From NCBI GenBank assembly GCA_016709845.1, contig JADJMA010000018.1:1-35061 (forward strand): DNA of 35,061 nt, written 5' to 3'. The notes beneath the pieces are model-generated. The model had not been told where the DNA came from, did no database searches, and was given only the letters and a program-made list of their open reading frames with translations. The position numbers and the translations under genes are program-made. Positions 10,837 to 20,837 of the stretch are shown in pieces. Each line of letters begins with the position of its first letter. Positions within the stretch are counted from its first letter, which is position 1. The stretch is from Flammeovirgaceae bacterium (lineage in GTDB: Bacteria; Bacteroidota; Bacteroidia; Cytophagales; Cyclobacteriaceae).

Positions 10837-11432
10837 TTAAAATTTAATCTGCCTGTATGCTGCAGGGAGATAGAACATTGGTCCTTTTAGAATGACAAAG
10901 TTTGGATGATGCCAGTCTGCTAAGTATTCAACTTTTATACTGAATTCTTTGCGTGTCTCCTTTGCGATGCCAGATTTTCTGAAGGAATAAGAATGACCAA
11001 AATACTGATATCTCGGAATTCCGGTGTTAAGGGAATAGCTTGTGGAAAATACTGTTACAATTCCGCTGTCTTCAGAGAGAGCTGTTATGCCATCGCAGAT
11101 AAACGGAACAATCACTTTTCCGGTACTGTCAATGACTCCCCATTTTTTAGTGTCGGGATCTAGGGATTCACCACTAAAAATTCTTATTGCAGGATTTGCC
11201 TCCGACTGTGAGTGGAGTTTAAAATATTGATTGCTATCCAAGGCGTGGAAAGTAATGAATAAGCCATCAAAAATAGGGATCAGGGTGTCGTATTTTAATT
11301 TTAAATCTGTATGGTTTGTGTCATTGTGTGATTTACCTGGATAAGGTGGTAACACATGATGAATTTTAAAAATTCCTGAATATTTAAAAACATCAACACG
11401 AGTGGTGTAAATAAGAAAATTAGTTTCTTCAT
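10837..11432 (-). CDS. WG-repeat-containing exported protein, short (probable frameshift near the N-terminus)
   Basis: One clear WG repeat unit is visible, KKWGVIDSTGKVIVPFIC. Downstream beta-rich sequence contains ITALSEDSGIVTVFS, and the protein ends FYLPAAYRQIKF. The long frame is open up to 11511, but another frame starting at the ATG 11430-11432 reads MKKLIFLFTPLVLMF, a convincing signal peptide. I therefore place the start there with a one-base shift somewhere near 11360-11390. The alternative is the in-frame start at 11511 without a signal peptide. WG repeats are thought to be protein-binding modules. It is much shorter than the two WG proteins at 18.5-23.4 kb. The 337 bp upstream of the chosen start hold nothing else I recognise. 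Confidence 0.55.
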
Positions 11433-11769
11433 TTCGGTTTTGATATGTCAATTTTAAACAGATGGAAACCAGGTTGGTTACTTGAACATGATTTGCCTTT
11501 TTGTGAGGCATTTTAGAGTCTTCGAAGACTAAATTAGTGAAATTCTAAGCATGTTTTTATTGGTTTCAAAAATCTTCATAATTGGAGGTTTCAACAGGGA
11601 ATGGCACGAGATTTCCCTTGTCTGTTCAGCCCGTGGATTCTAAAAGAATTGCTTTTTGAAATTTGTTGAATAGGGCGAAAATAGGTTGGATTTATATCCT
11701 GTGTATGTAAGGAAGTCTGTAATTAACTTGTTCTCGATTTTTGAATAGTAAAAGTTGTTAATATCAAAT

Positions 11770-13728
11770 CTAGTTCTTAATTATTTTTTTTGTCCAGCTA
11801 TTTTCTTCGTTAAATATTTTCAAAAAATAAGCGCCACTTGATATTGTAGTAAGATTAATAACACGCTCATTTCTGCTTTTATAGATGCATAATCCTGTAA
11901 CATCGTACAATTCCAGACTAAAGTCAAATTCTTGTCCTGAGAATTCAAGGTGTATAAAGTCGCTTGAAGGTATTGGTGAAATACTAATTGGATTAACTTC
12001 TGCAAAGATTTGCTTTAATGCTATGATTGGTGAAAAACTTGATTGACCATCATAGTCAGTTTGTTGTAATCGATAGTAAGTTATTGCATCGAACGGAGTA
12101 TTGTCAATGAATGAGTAATTCAATACCTGTGAGCTATTACCGGCTCCAGATACTATACCGATTTTTTCAAAATTTATTCCATCTGAGCTTTTAAGTAATG
12201 AAAAATAATCATTGTTTACTTCACTTCTTGTGGACCATTTTAAAATATTTGTATTTCCTAGATTTTCACCATTGAAAGAAACAAGTTCAATTGGCAATGG
12301 AGTTCCTAAATAGTTCATTTTATGAACGAAAATATCTGTTTGTCCGGCAGCTGAAATATTTATAACTGGTGCCATTGGATTGAAGTCAACTGTTGAAGAG
12401 TAGAAGCCTGTTGTATATATGTTATTTGAACCATCAATAGCAATTGAGCTCCCGCATCCAAAATTATTATTGCCTTCTAATAAACTTGCCCAAAGGAAAT
12501 TGCCTGATTGATCCAACATGCTTATGAAGATATCCTGAGTCCCTGATGGAGTCAGGTTGAATATGCCGGCTCCGGGATTAAAGTCAACTGTTGAGCTTAA
12601 ACAACCTGAAAAAACTACAGAACCATTAATATCTGTATTAATTGCATATGCATCTTCATAATCAACTCCGCTTATATTTTTAGCCCAAACGAAATTTCCT
12701 GTGTTATCTATTTTCGAAATAAATACATCATCAAAACCGCTAGATGTTGTTGTTTATTCCAGCCCCCGGATCGAAATCAGCTGTTCCTTCAAAAGTGCCC
12801 AATGTAATAATATTACCCAGGTTGTCGACCTTAATGGAATTTGCTGAATCAAAATTATTCCCTCCAAATGATCTTGCCCAACTAAAATTCCCTGAAGGGT
12901 CTAGTTTTAGTACAAATACATCTTCACTTCCGTTACTGGTTAAGTTATTGGTTCCTGGACCCGGGTTGAAATCTACAGTTCCGTTAAATCCTCCTGAAGC
13001 AAATACATTTCCAAGGGCGTCAACATCAATGGAATAGGAGACATCCGGATTTAACCCCCCTAAACTTTTTGCCCATAAAAAATTACCTGAGGCATCTAGT
13101 TTTCCAATGTAGAAATCGTAACCTCCGGCAGAAGTCATGTTGGACGTGCCTGGTCCTGGATTAAAATCTACAGTTCCAAAAAATTGACCGGTATAATATA
13201 CATTACTCATCCCATCCACAACAATATCCCAGCAATAATCACCATTATTGTTTCCGAAATTTTTCGCCCAGATGAAATTCCCGGCACCATCTAATTTGCA
13301 TAGATAAACATCGTAATCACCATTGGAAGATAAATTAAAGGTCCCGGGACCGGGTCAAAATCAGCTGTGCCGTTAAAATGTCCACCAAGATATACATTGC
13401 CGGCAGCATCAATTGCAATGGATGTTCCATCATCCCAATTATTGCCTCCGATGCGTTTTGCCCAAACGAAGTTGCCGGAGGGATCCAGTTTTGAAACAAA
13501 AGCATCACTTCTTGAAGCTGCAGTGAGATTTGACACTCCAACACCTGGGTCAAAATCAGCGGTCCCTTCAAAAGTTCCTATTGTGAACACACATCCTGAG
13601 GGGTCAGTAGCTATTGATCCGGGGAATTCACTTTTAGTTCCACCCAATGATTTTGCCCATACAAAGGATTGGGAGTAGGCATTGTCAAAAAGCACCGTTA
13701 TTAGAAGTGGGAGAATGATTCTTAACAT
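11770..13728 (-). CDS. SBBP-type beta-propeller repeat protein with T9SS type A sorting domain (two frameshifts)
   Basis: About 650 residues. After a signal peptide (ILPLLITVLFDNAYSQ) there are seven copies of a ~65-residue repeat with the pattern SGNFVWAK, GGNNWDDG, SIAIDAAGNVYLGG, GTADFDPG. This is the SBBP/beta-propeller repeat, and seven blades would make one propeller. After the blades comes LPIELVSFNGENLGNTNILK, a segment typical of the linker before sorting domains. The C-terminus (PIPSSDFIHLEF, LYDVTGLCIYKS, SGAYFLKIF, WTKKIIKN) is a type A sorting domain. Frame is lost near 13350 and 12745, one base each. In the second case the neighbouring frame resumes with TSSGFDDVFISKIDN. It is a secreted or surface protein of unknown ligand. 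Confidence 0.8.
12360..13600 (-). repeat. 195-bp beta-propeller coding repeats
   Basis: Anchors in the VDFNPG/ADFDPG codons recur at 12383, 12591, 12774, 12969, 13164, 13358 and 13553. Spacings in the best-conserved part are 195, 195, 194 and 195 bp. The 194-bp interval contains the frame loss near 13350, which supports a single-base deletion. Confidence 0.8.
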
Positions 13729-14163
13729 GTATTATAATTTTATTGCAATTTAGAATTTTATTCGTTCTGTGGTTGCGATTTTAGTTTATTCGAGGTTAAT
13801 TTACAGTCGGCTGACAGTCTAATGGATGACAGATACTTTTAAGCTTATTGCAGATAAAGTTATATAACCCTAAAGGATATTCCGGCGAAGCTGACCCCTA
13901 TTCCGGGATATACAAACAAAGCTGTTTTGTTAAAAGAACTTTTCCTTTCCAGGATTTTTCAATAAGAATTTCAGGTCAGACTTTCTGGTGCTCTAGAATG
14001 CTTTGGTTTGATATTCGGGTATCGACAGGATTGGAAGATAGATAGTAAAGTGTTGTGTTCGGCATCTTGTAATTTCGGGGCGTTTTAATGCTATTTATTT
14101 GAGTTGTTACTGAACAAAAATATATCGTTTGTATTTCAGTGAAGCATCAAAATGACTTATTCG
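13729..14163. other. 435-bp gap between the propeller gene and the first GNAT gene
   Basis: No credible gene. A plus-strand frame of 65 codons at 13848-14045 has no family resemblance or ribosome binding site. The one notable item is a doubled TTCCGG word around 13878-13908, described separately. Confidence 0.45.
13878..13908. mobile_element. Possible relic of an IS21-type terminal repeat
   Basis: Read on the minus strand, a GCCGGAATA-type word occurs twice, separated by GGGGTCAGCTTC. Ends of IS21-family elements often carry multiple copies of a word like GGTCAGTTTGCCGGAATA. No istA or istB gene lies nearby, so at most this is a solo end or a degraded scar. The assignment rests on memory of that pattern. 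Confidence 0.3.
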
Positions 14164-14727
14164 CTATACAGTTTTTAGCGATTCAGCTATTCGAATTTTC
14201 ATAATCTTTTTGTCTATTCTATACCAGTTACATTTGATGTCTTCGTAATAGAATGTTTCTAGTAACTTAAATCCTATTTTCTGCAGAACTTTGTTCGAGC
14301 CCATATTTTCAACGCTGGCTGCAGCAAATACTTCTTCAGTTTTTATGATATTGAAAGCGTATTCAAGAGAAATTAAAGCAGTTTCTGTGGCAATACCTTT
14401 TCCCCAGTATTTTCTCTTGAGCCTGTAACCCAGGTCATAGTAATTTTGATGGTTGTTGGTTAGTTCTGTTACAAACTTTAGCCCTGTCCAGCCAATAAAT
14501 TCATTGGTTATTTTGTCAATGATAGCCCATCTCCCAATTCTATTGTCAATGTACTGTTGTCTGATAAAATTTATCACATTGATGATTTGTTCTTTATTAT
14601 TACCAGGGTTTGTTTCCAAGATATTTATGAACTTCAGGGTCAGAATCAAGTTCAAACATCCCATCAGTATCAGTGGGAAGTATTTCTCTTATTACAAAGC
14701 GTTCGGTTTCTGCAATTTTTTTTGCAT
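14164..14727 (-). CDS. GNAT N-acetyltransferase, RimJ/RimL type (two frameshifts)
   Basis: Reassembled length is about 188 residues. From the ATG at 14725-14727, MQKK is followed after an A-run correction (eight A present, nine expected) by AETERFVIREILPTDTDG and DPEVHKYLGNKP. A second shift near 14608 joins this to NNKEQIINVINFIRQQYI. The acetyl-CoA motif is in YDLGYRLKRKYWGKGIATE. Members acetylate N-termini of proteins or small amines such as antibiotics and amino-acid derivatives; the substrate here cannot be told. It begins 1 bp after the stop of the lipoprotein gene, so the two are translationally close. It is the first of a run of unrelated accessory genes on the minus strand. Confidence 0.8.
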
Positions 14728-14728
14728 T

Positions 14729-15295
14729 TTATAATTTCAGTAGTATTTCGTTTTCGTGAGTTGTTTTGTTGCAGTTACAATGGCTAGAACGGAGGAGTGT
14801 CTGTGTCAAAGGAATACGAAAGAAGTATCTGTCATTGTTTTCTGGGTTAGAATACATATAATACCGATGAATTCCCTTATATGCTGGTCTGGATGTAGTT
14901 CGCTTTATATTTTGAATGTGTTTTGATTTGGAGTGCCAATAGATTTCAATTTCATTACTTTCTGTGCACTTGCGCAACTCCCGTTTAAACTCTTTGCCGG
15001 TCCAATACGGATGTAAGAGTTGAAGATCAATGGTGTCTTGAACTAATAGGAGGGAGTCCTGACCACCTTTCAATCTTTCGATTAGTGGATTCGCGATTTT
15101 GCTGTTAATGGAAAGTGTATAATCGTTGTTCTTGAAATGTGTTTTGGAAGTGTTTCCAATTAGATCAATCTTTAAAAGTGTAGTATCGGTTTTATTATTA
15201 GAGTTCCTGTATTGGCTACAGCTACTTAGTAATATTATACTAAATAATGAGGCAATTAACTGCTTCTTATTATAGGGATAATAGAAAATATTCAT
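14729..15295 (-). CDS. Lipoprotein of unknown function
   Basis: This intact 188-residue protein starts with a basic tail and a hydrophobic stretch ending in a lipobox (SIILLSSC, Cys at residue 26). It should therefore be exported and lipidated. The mature part has no motif I recognise. It is polar and contains IDLIGNTSKTHFKNND, LLHPYWTGKEFKRELR and, near the C-terminus, a short Cys pair (SHCNCN). The stop is followed at once by the GNAT gene, suggesting a two-gene unit. The gap to the VOC gene upstream is 105 bp. Confidence 0.6.
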   Translation of the reverse strand: MNIFYYPYNKKQLIASLFSIILLSSCSQYRNSNNKTDTTLLKIDLIGNTSKTHFKNNDYTLSINSKIANPLIERLKGGQDSLLLVQDTIDLQLLHPYWTGKEFKRELRKCTESNEIEIYWHSKSKHIQNIKRTTSRPAYKGIHRYYMYSNPENNDRYFFRIPLTQTLLRSSHCNCNKTTHENEILLKL

Positions 15296-15400
15296 CGGTT
15301 TTCGAGATTGTCACGTTAGGAGTGCTTATTTGGTGAGGTTGTTCAGTATAGTTTTATCTTTTTCTTTTCTCGATTATAACCTTCGTTTTTTATCTGTGTT

Positions 15401-15820
15401 TTATTTGTCTTTAATTAGTCCTTTGTTTTTTTCATTTGGTTCAATTAAATCCCATTTGTTGCCGTATAAATCCTCAAATACGGCAACTGTTCCGTATTCA
15501 AAAGTAGTGGGGTTGCTAATAAAATTCACCTGCTTGTCTTTTATTTTATTGTAATCTCTCCAAAAATCATCCGTGAAGAGAAAGAAGCCTACTCGACCTC
15601 CTGTTTGATTTCCTATACTATGTTTTTGACTCTCATTAGCAGCTTTTGCAAGGACTAAGCAGCATTCTTTCGCTCCTTTGGGTGCTACCATTACCCATCT
15701 TTTATCATCATTTAGCTTTGTGTCTTCTAGAACTTCAAAGTCTAGTTTTTGGGTATAAAACTTAATGGCCTCATCGTAATCTTCAACTACTAAGGCAATA
15801 TGTGCTATTCTTTGATACAT
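15401..15820 (-). CDS. VOC family protein (glyoxalase/bleomycin-resistance fold)
   Basis: The 139-residue protein is intact, the usual length for a single VOC chain made of two beta-alpha-beta-beta-beta modules. It opens with the hallmark HIALVVEDYDEAIKFYTQKL and ends with the second-module signature AVFEDLYGNKWDLIEP. His7 and Glu127 sit where metal ligands usually lie. The first strand of the second module reads GRVGFFLF, so the usual His there is missing and glyoxalase I activity is doubtful. Possible roles are dioxygenase-like catalysis or binding of a toxic small molecule. The spacing to both neighbours (105 and 245 bp) suggests its own transcript. Confidence 0.85.
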   Translation of the reverse strand: MYQRIAHIALVVEDYDEAIKFYTQKLDFEVLEDTKLNDDKRWVMVAPKGAKECCLVLAKAANESQKHSIGNQTGGRVGFFLFTDDFWRDYNKIKDKQVNFISNPTTFEYGTVAVFEDLYGNKWDLIEPNEKNKGLIKDK

Positions 15821-16065
15821 CGTTTCAGTTTTATTTTTATCAAATGGTATAGTTTTTTGATATTTTGAAGTATATTATTTGTATGTAGCTGCTTGTTATT
15901 GCAATTTACATTATGGTGAATATTTTTGCTGATAGGTCTTTCTACGACTTCAATGCACATGTTTTACAACCCGCTTTAGATTAGCTTAGAAGTTCAACGA
16001 GTGAATTTACTTTTTCTATATCCAGTGCTTTATTATACAGTTACTTGTCCGCCTTTTTTCTTTCG

Positions 16066-16560
16066 TTAGTTGTTCAGCATTCCTTTCAGGTCTAGGTCTT
16101 TGTTTCTTAAGTCAATTCCGCCTTCATAGACCGATTTTAAGTTTACAAGAAAGAATGACCAACCTGAGTCGCATCCTAGTCGAATTCCATGTTTTGAATT
16201 GTCATCCGTAGGAATGTTCTTTTGTGTGAGTTCTACTATTACATTATCACCCTGTGTAGTGAGTTTGATGTCAACTAAACATTCACCTGCAAATGTAAAT
16301 TGTACAAAGTCCTTTCCATTTGTTTGGATAATTTCACCCTTCTCTGTTGTATTATATAAGAACCAATTCCATTCATAAGAGAATCCACTTTCAATTGGCG
16401 TGTCTTTGCCTATTGGTTTATGATTTATGTCGATAAACGTAGCTTTGCTTAAAAACCACTTTTCAATTTCTGATGATTTTGTCCAGGCATTATATATATC
16501 AGAAAGTTGTGCTTTAATAGCAATTTTTCTTGTAAAGGTGGTCCAGTCGAAATTTATCAT
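16066..16560 (-). CDS. SRPBCC (AHSA1-like) domain protein
   Basis: An intact protein of 164 residues with the START/Bet v 1-like fold of the AHSA1 group. It shows an early helix KAQLSDIYNAWTKSSEIEKW, the central FVQFTFAGECLVDIKLTTQ strands, and a long C-terminal helix starting SGWSFFLVNLKSVYEGG. Such proteins bind hydrophobic ligands in a deep cavity, and many sit beside transcriptional regulators or stress genes. No regulator is adjacent here. The 190-bp gap before the GNAT gene and 245-bp gap after it hold no gene I can see. Confidence 0.8.
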   Translation of the reverse strand: MINFDWTTFTRKIAIKAQLSDIYNAWTKSSEIEKWFLSKATFIDINHKPIGKDTPIESGFSYEWNWFLYNTTEKGEIIQTNGKDFVQFTFAGECLVDIKLTTQGDNVIVELTQKNIPTDDNSKHGIRLGCDSGWSFFLVNLKSVYEGGIDLRNKDLDLKGMLNN

Positions 16561-16751
16561 TCTCGTAGATTTATGGTTTAGTGTGCTTATACTTATATTT
16601 CTTTATTTGTATGTAATTATATATGTGGATCTGTTATTGCTTTCGAAGAGAGTTGAATTTCTGATTTTGATAGGTTCTTTTTTGCTTAATTTGACACTTC
16701 ACTTATCTGGAAGTACGAAGTCCCGCTTGTACAAAACAGCTGCTAGGATTA

Positions 16752-17353
16752 TTATTTTTGATGGATTTGTTCAATCTTATACTTTAGAGCTCGTTTACAT
16801 GTTTGCCATTCACCTTCTATAATTGAAAAAACTACAGTATCTCTCAAAGAGCCGTCAGGCATTATTTGGTGATTTCTTAATACTCCATCTTGTTTTGCTC
16901 CAAGTCGAAGGATTGCGTTTCGTGATGGGAAATTATACCAATTTGTTCTGAATTCAACTGCTATTGCTTTTAATACTTCAAATGCGTGAGTCAGCATAAG
17001 CATTTTACACTCCGAGTTTACATAAGTTTTCTGAAAAGTCTTAGAATACCAGGTATACCCAATTTCTAGTCTTCTATGTTCAGGGGTTGCATTGGTAAAT
17101 CTTGTGGTTCCAATCACTTTGTTCGTTTTCTTGTCAATTACAATAAAAGTTAATCCTTTGTCCAGGTCAAAATCTTCAATGGCTTTAGTAATATAACTGT
17201 CAATATTATTCATTGTTGGAATATTAGTAAACCACAAATTTGACAAATTGCCGTCATTAGTTGCGTTTATTAAGTCTTCTTTATTGGTTCTTTTAATAGG
17301 TTGAAGTTTTATATTGTTTGTTTCTAATGTTACTTCGTTAAACCATTTTCCAT
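16752..17353 (-). CDS. GNAT N-acetyltransferase, RimJ/RimL type (frameshift near the start)
   Basis: The open frame from 17246 begins with a TTG inside the protein. Upstream in the same frame I can read KWFNEVTLETNNIKLQPIKR, the usual RimJ/RimL beginning, back to an ATG in a neighbouring frame at 17351-17353. One base near 17345 joins them, giving about 200 residues. The core has GLTFIVIDKKTNKVIGTTRF, RRLEIGYTWYSKTFQKTYVN and ECKMLMLTHAFE. The last word replaces the usual Q/RxxGxG/A acetyl-CoA loop, as in a known subfamily. The C-terminus has FPSRNAILRLGAKQDGVLR. The substrate is unknown. It is not similar in sequence to the GNAT at 14.2 kb beyond the fold. Confidence 0.8.
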
Positions 17354-17532
17354 TTCCAATATTGTTTGTTAGTTTGTTGTTTTGCTGTACTTATGAGTAG
17401 CATTCAGGAATGATTGATGTTGTGGAAATTCAGATTTGTTCAACGTAGAAGCTTCTGCTTTTTTGTTTTTTTAACTGCTTTTATAAGCACATAGCCCAAC
17501 ATTTACAAAGTCGGAGTTAGTAAGATTGTTGT

Positions 17533-18199
17533 TTAGTATGGAATACTTATTTTCATTTCTTGTTTGTCGAATATAATAAAGTCTGTTGGTGTTTTTACTT
17601 CGACTTGTTCATTAGGATAAAGATGGTACAAAACTTTAATTTTTGCATCAACATTGATGTTTTTTTTTCTTTAGCGTAGAATAATATCCAGGTGGGGATG
17701 AATGCATAATCAATACCAGTAATTAATCCTATGGTTTCTGGATGTTCCGTGTCTCCGGATATAAAAAATTTCTTTCCGTGCCATTCAATGGCATAGGAGT
17801 AATGTTTGAAAGAAAATCGATGCTTCGTTTTGTATGATGTTATTTTAAAGTTGGGGATTTCATTATCAAGTTTACTTATTTTTTTTCTGTTCCTCCCATC
17901 GTAGACTTTGCCTTTTAGTTTTTTAACTAGTTTTTTTGAATAATGATCTGCATGCTTGTGAGTGAAAATGAAGATCGAGCTGTCTTAAACTTGTTTAATT
18001 CAGTTTCAGGGTAAGTCATGTATCCATATGCTCCTGACTTATATGGGAAGTCAAAATATATCTCAGTGTTCCCATCCGTCATGTGAAAACCAGCGTTTCC
18101 AATAAAGGTTATTTTAATCTCTTTTACTTGTCCGAAACAAGAACCTGAGATTATGAATAATAATATTGGGTAGGCTATTTTCTTGAAAATGTGCTTCAT
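17533..18199 (-). CDS. Exported metallo-beta-lactamase-fold hydrolase (two frameshifts)
   Basis: The visible 90-codon frame (17927-18199) has a signal peptide (FKKIAYPILLFIISGSCFGQ) and the opening strands IKITFIGNAGFHMTDGNTEI. After a one-base shift near 17960 the adjacent frame supplies FTHKHADHYSKKLVKKLKGK, which contains the HxHxDH zinc-binding motif. It goes on with HYSYAIEWHGKKFFISGDTE, where ISGD provides the metal-bridging Asp. A second shift near 17665, in a long A run, leads to VLYHLYPNEQVEVKTPTDFI and a TAA at 17533-17535. The total is 222 residues, close to UlaG/RomA-like MBL proteins. The ATG overlaps the stop of the small frame at 18196-18465 by four bases. Confidence 0.8.
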
Positions 18200-18465
18200 A
18201 TGATTGATTTTAGTGCATTATAACAGACTTTCATCGCAATATTCGGTATTTGCGTGAGTTCCCTGACCATGTTGACCTCCAATTCCGGTTCATTTGAGTC
18301 CAAGGAAGGATTGTTTTGGCAGGTCAAAGTTAAAATAATTCTGGGCATTCTGGTCCCTCTTTTTGGTAAGCGGATTTCCCCCTGAAGTTTGATTTTGATA
18401 GGAACTGAAGAACATTTGCTATTCAAAGTACAAATCGATTCAAAACCTAAACATATGATCACCAT
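18196..18465 (-). CDS. Uncertain 89-codon frame; possibly the displaced C-terminus of the upstream WG protein
   Basis: The frame is open and ends in an ATGA overlap with the MBL gene, which favours real coding. It contains KIKLQGEIRLPKRGTRMPRI and PELEVNMVRELTQIPN. I do not recognise it. The same frame stays open upstream past 18490 (GEVNFDIRPTNFKNSTM) into the very end of the WG-repeat gene, which stops at 18497 after YKVVWGGKF. It could therefore be an extra C-terminal domain of that protein lost through a one-base shift, or a separate small gene. Confidence 0.35.
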   Translation of the reverse strand: MVIICLGFESICTLNSKCSSVPIKIKLQGEIRLPKRGTRMPRIILTLTCQNNPSLDSNEPELEVNMVRELTQIPNIAMKVCYNALKSII

Positions 18466-18496
18466 AGTAGAATTTTTGAAATTGGTCGGTCTGATA

Positions 18497-20477
18497 TCAA
18501 AATTTACCTCCCCAAACTACTTTGTAACGTTTTTTATCTTCGCTTTCTACCCAAAGATTATATCCTTCAAGATGTGATATTCCAGGATATTGAAAGGGAA
18601 TGAAGGTGTTGTTGTTTTCGTCTACAACTCCAAATTTATTATTTTTTTCTAATACCCATAGTTTTACTTTGGGGCGATTCCAATGTCCTAAGAATTTTAT
18701 CGAATCATATTCACAAGGCAATAGCGTTTTGTTTTCGAAATTAACAACGCCCCATTTACCGTTTTTCTTTACTTTAAAAATATCTCGTTCTTGTTCGTAA
18801 TGTATATCGTATCTCACTTCTGAGTATTCTTCAGTCAAGAGGTTCTTTCCGGCATAATCCATAGCTCCGGTTATGCCGTTTTGTGAATAGAGTAGGTAGT
18901 TTAGTTTGCAGGGATTGGTTCTAGATTTTCGTATTTAAAATCTATTAATAATTGAAATGAACTATCGATAACACCATACTTGTTGTTGAAGTTTTTAACG
19001 ATGATCTTGTTTTGGTGAAACAATATTTCATCGATCATATCAGGTTTATCATCTGGAGTTAGCTTTTTTTCTTCAAAAAGACCTTTGTTTGTCTGTATAT
19101 ATTCATTGATTTTGTCAGGTGTAAGTGTTTTGTTGTAAACAAGAGGTAAAACGAATGAGTTGTTGGAAGTGTCCACCAGCCCAAGGAAATGGTCTGTTTG
19201 AACGCTGATGAGATTTTTGTCTGTCACAAAACTTAATTGGCCTATCTTCCATTCCGGGTTAACTTACCTGCATATTGCTTTTTATTCTTTCGTATCTATC
19301 CGATAAAATTCTCCATTTTTTAATACCAACGCAGTGGAGTCACTTTGAAAACTTTCTGCATAATCATATTCAAGAGGTATTATTTCATTGAAGTTTCTGT
19401 CCCAAAATCCGAACTTGCCATTTTGAGATACCCTAAATAGAGACGTGCTGTTCCTGTTGAATTCAAAGATTTCATATTGGGGTGGAACAATTTCTTGATA
19501 GTTCCCATTTAACAAGCCTCTTTTTCCATTTTTTAATACAGATATGAACCGTTTGCTGCCATCTTCAACCGGGCTCCACGAATATTCATGATAGAGTTCA
19601 TCAATTGTTAAGTAGGGTAAGTTTATTTTCTTGGGCAAGAAAAACCGCATTAAAAGTATAATTCGGATTGTTGTTTTCAGTGTCTTTGGCTGTTCGAAAA
19701 AAATACATTAGCCATTTTTTTAGGATCAATAGATTGATGATGATTGTCGAATTCATAATTATCATAAGAGAGCGCTACCAACACTTTGTTTTCATAATTG
19801 ATGATTCCGCATTTATTCCCTTTTGAACCAGCAGGTTGTCGTAGAAGGGCTAATAGCATTGTATTCTATTGGAATTATCACATTGCCAGGGAATCTATCA
19901 ATCCAAATTTCAAATCAGTACTTTGTTTAATAGCTGTTGCACCGTATTGGGTTGATGTTTGTTCTGCATACCCCGTTGAAACTTTATAGTGCCCTAAGAA
20001 ATTGAACAGGCTTTGTGGACTTTGATACCAAACACCATCCCTAAGTTCTTGATGAAGGTGGTGCGGATATAAAAATCCTAAGCCAGTACTCTTTTTAAGT
20101 ATGGGGACATTGTTGAAGTGTTTTGTTAATACAGTTAAGGGTTTTTCGGTGTTAAATGCTTTAACGATGATGCCTGAGGTATCTCTGAAAAAGTACTCAT
20201 TTCCAATCGGCATAGGATGAAACATGGAATGTGGCATCGCTCTGGGTTGACTTTGTTCCAGAAAGAATATCTTTTTATCCCAGTATCCGATATGATCCAC
20301 CTCAATCATTTGTATCCCATAATAGAACGGATAATACAAAGTGTCAATTTGTGTTGGCATTTTTGGGCGAAACGCTTCTTCAACAGTTAAGTTTTTCCAT
20401 TTATCTGTGGTTTGACAAAAAGTGGTTTCTGAAAATGACAAGAATAAAAAGATTATAATTGATATTCCTGTTTTCAT
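18497..20477 (-). CDS. Large exported WG-repeat protein, WG1 (at least five frameshifts)
   Basis: About 660 residues after joining fragments. It begins with a signal peptide (ISIIIFLFLSFSETTFCQ). About 180 residues of non-repeat sequence follow (DTLYYPFYYGIQMIEVDHIG, LGFLYPHHLHQELRDG). Then come many WG-type units: NGKRGLLNGNYQEIVPPQYE, NGKFGFWDRNFNEIIPLEYD, NNKYGVIDSSFQLLIDFKYE, NGKWGVVNFENKTLLPCEYD, NNKFGVVDENNNTFIPFQYP. Each unit has an aromatic/Gly turn, a strand and a PxxYD/E end. Breaks lie near 19880, 19668, 19285, 19262 and 18900, and one base restores the frame each time. The role is unknown; WG repeats are thought to mediate protein contacts. It stands next to a second WG gene of the same type. 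Confidence 0.75.
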
Positions 20478-20837
20478 ATTTATTGTCGTTTTATTTCGGA
20501 TCAGTTAATTGCTTTCGTTGGGTTTTGTACCGATTGATTATAACACCACGACGCTAGCCACCATAGTATTTGTAGATTACTATAAAGATAGGGTAGGCGG
20601 CTCAATAAACAATATTGCTTCAGTTGGTGAATTTAGTACTTTCTTTTGCAATGGATATGGATAATTGATTCTGTCAAATGCTTCATGGTCAGCCATAGCT
20701 ACATTAGGCTGCCGTTGTCAATTTTGGAGCTAATAAAGTGATCTTTGTTAGAATATAATATGAATGGCCGGTAGATGGGACTGGAGCGCTTTCTAGGCGG
20801 TCTCCGGCAGTTTCTGATTGGCATTTTATACCCGTTT
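20478..20837. other. 360-bp gap between the two large WG genes
   Basis: No gene, tRNA or strong hairpin was seen. It must hold the promoter of the gene starting at 20477 and the 3' end of the transcript ending at 20838. I could not pick a convincing TTG/TAnnTTTG pair. Confidence 0.4.

Noticed and set aside
13848..14045. 65-codon plus-strand frame
   Set aside because: No ribosome binding site or family resemblance; it covers the possible IS21 end.
18389..18577. 62-codon plus-strand frame
   Set aside because: Antisense to the WG1 3' end and the orphan minus frame; composition is that of complement sequence.
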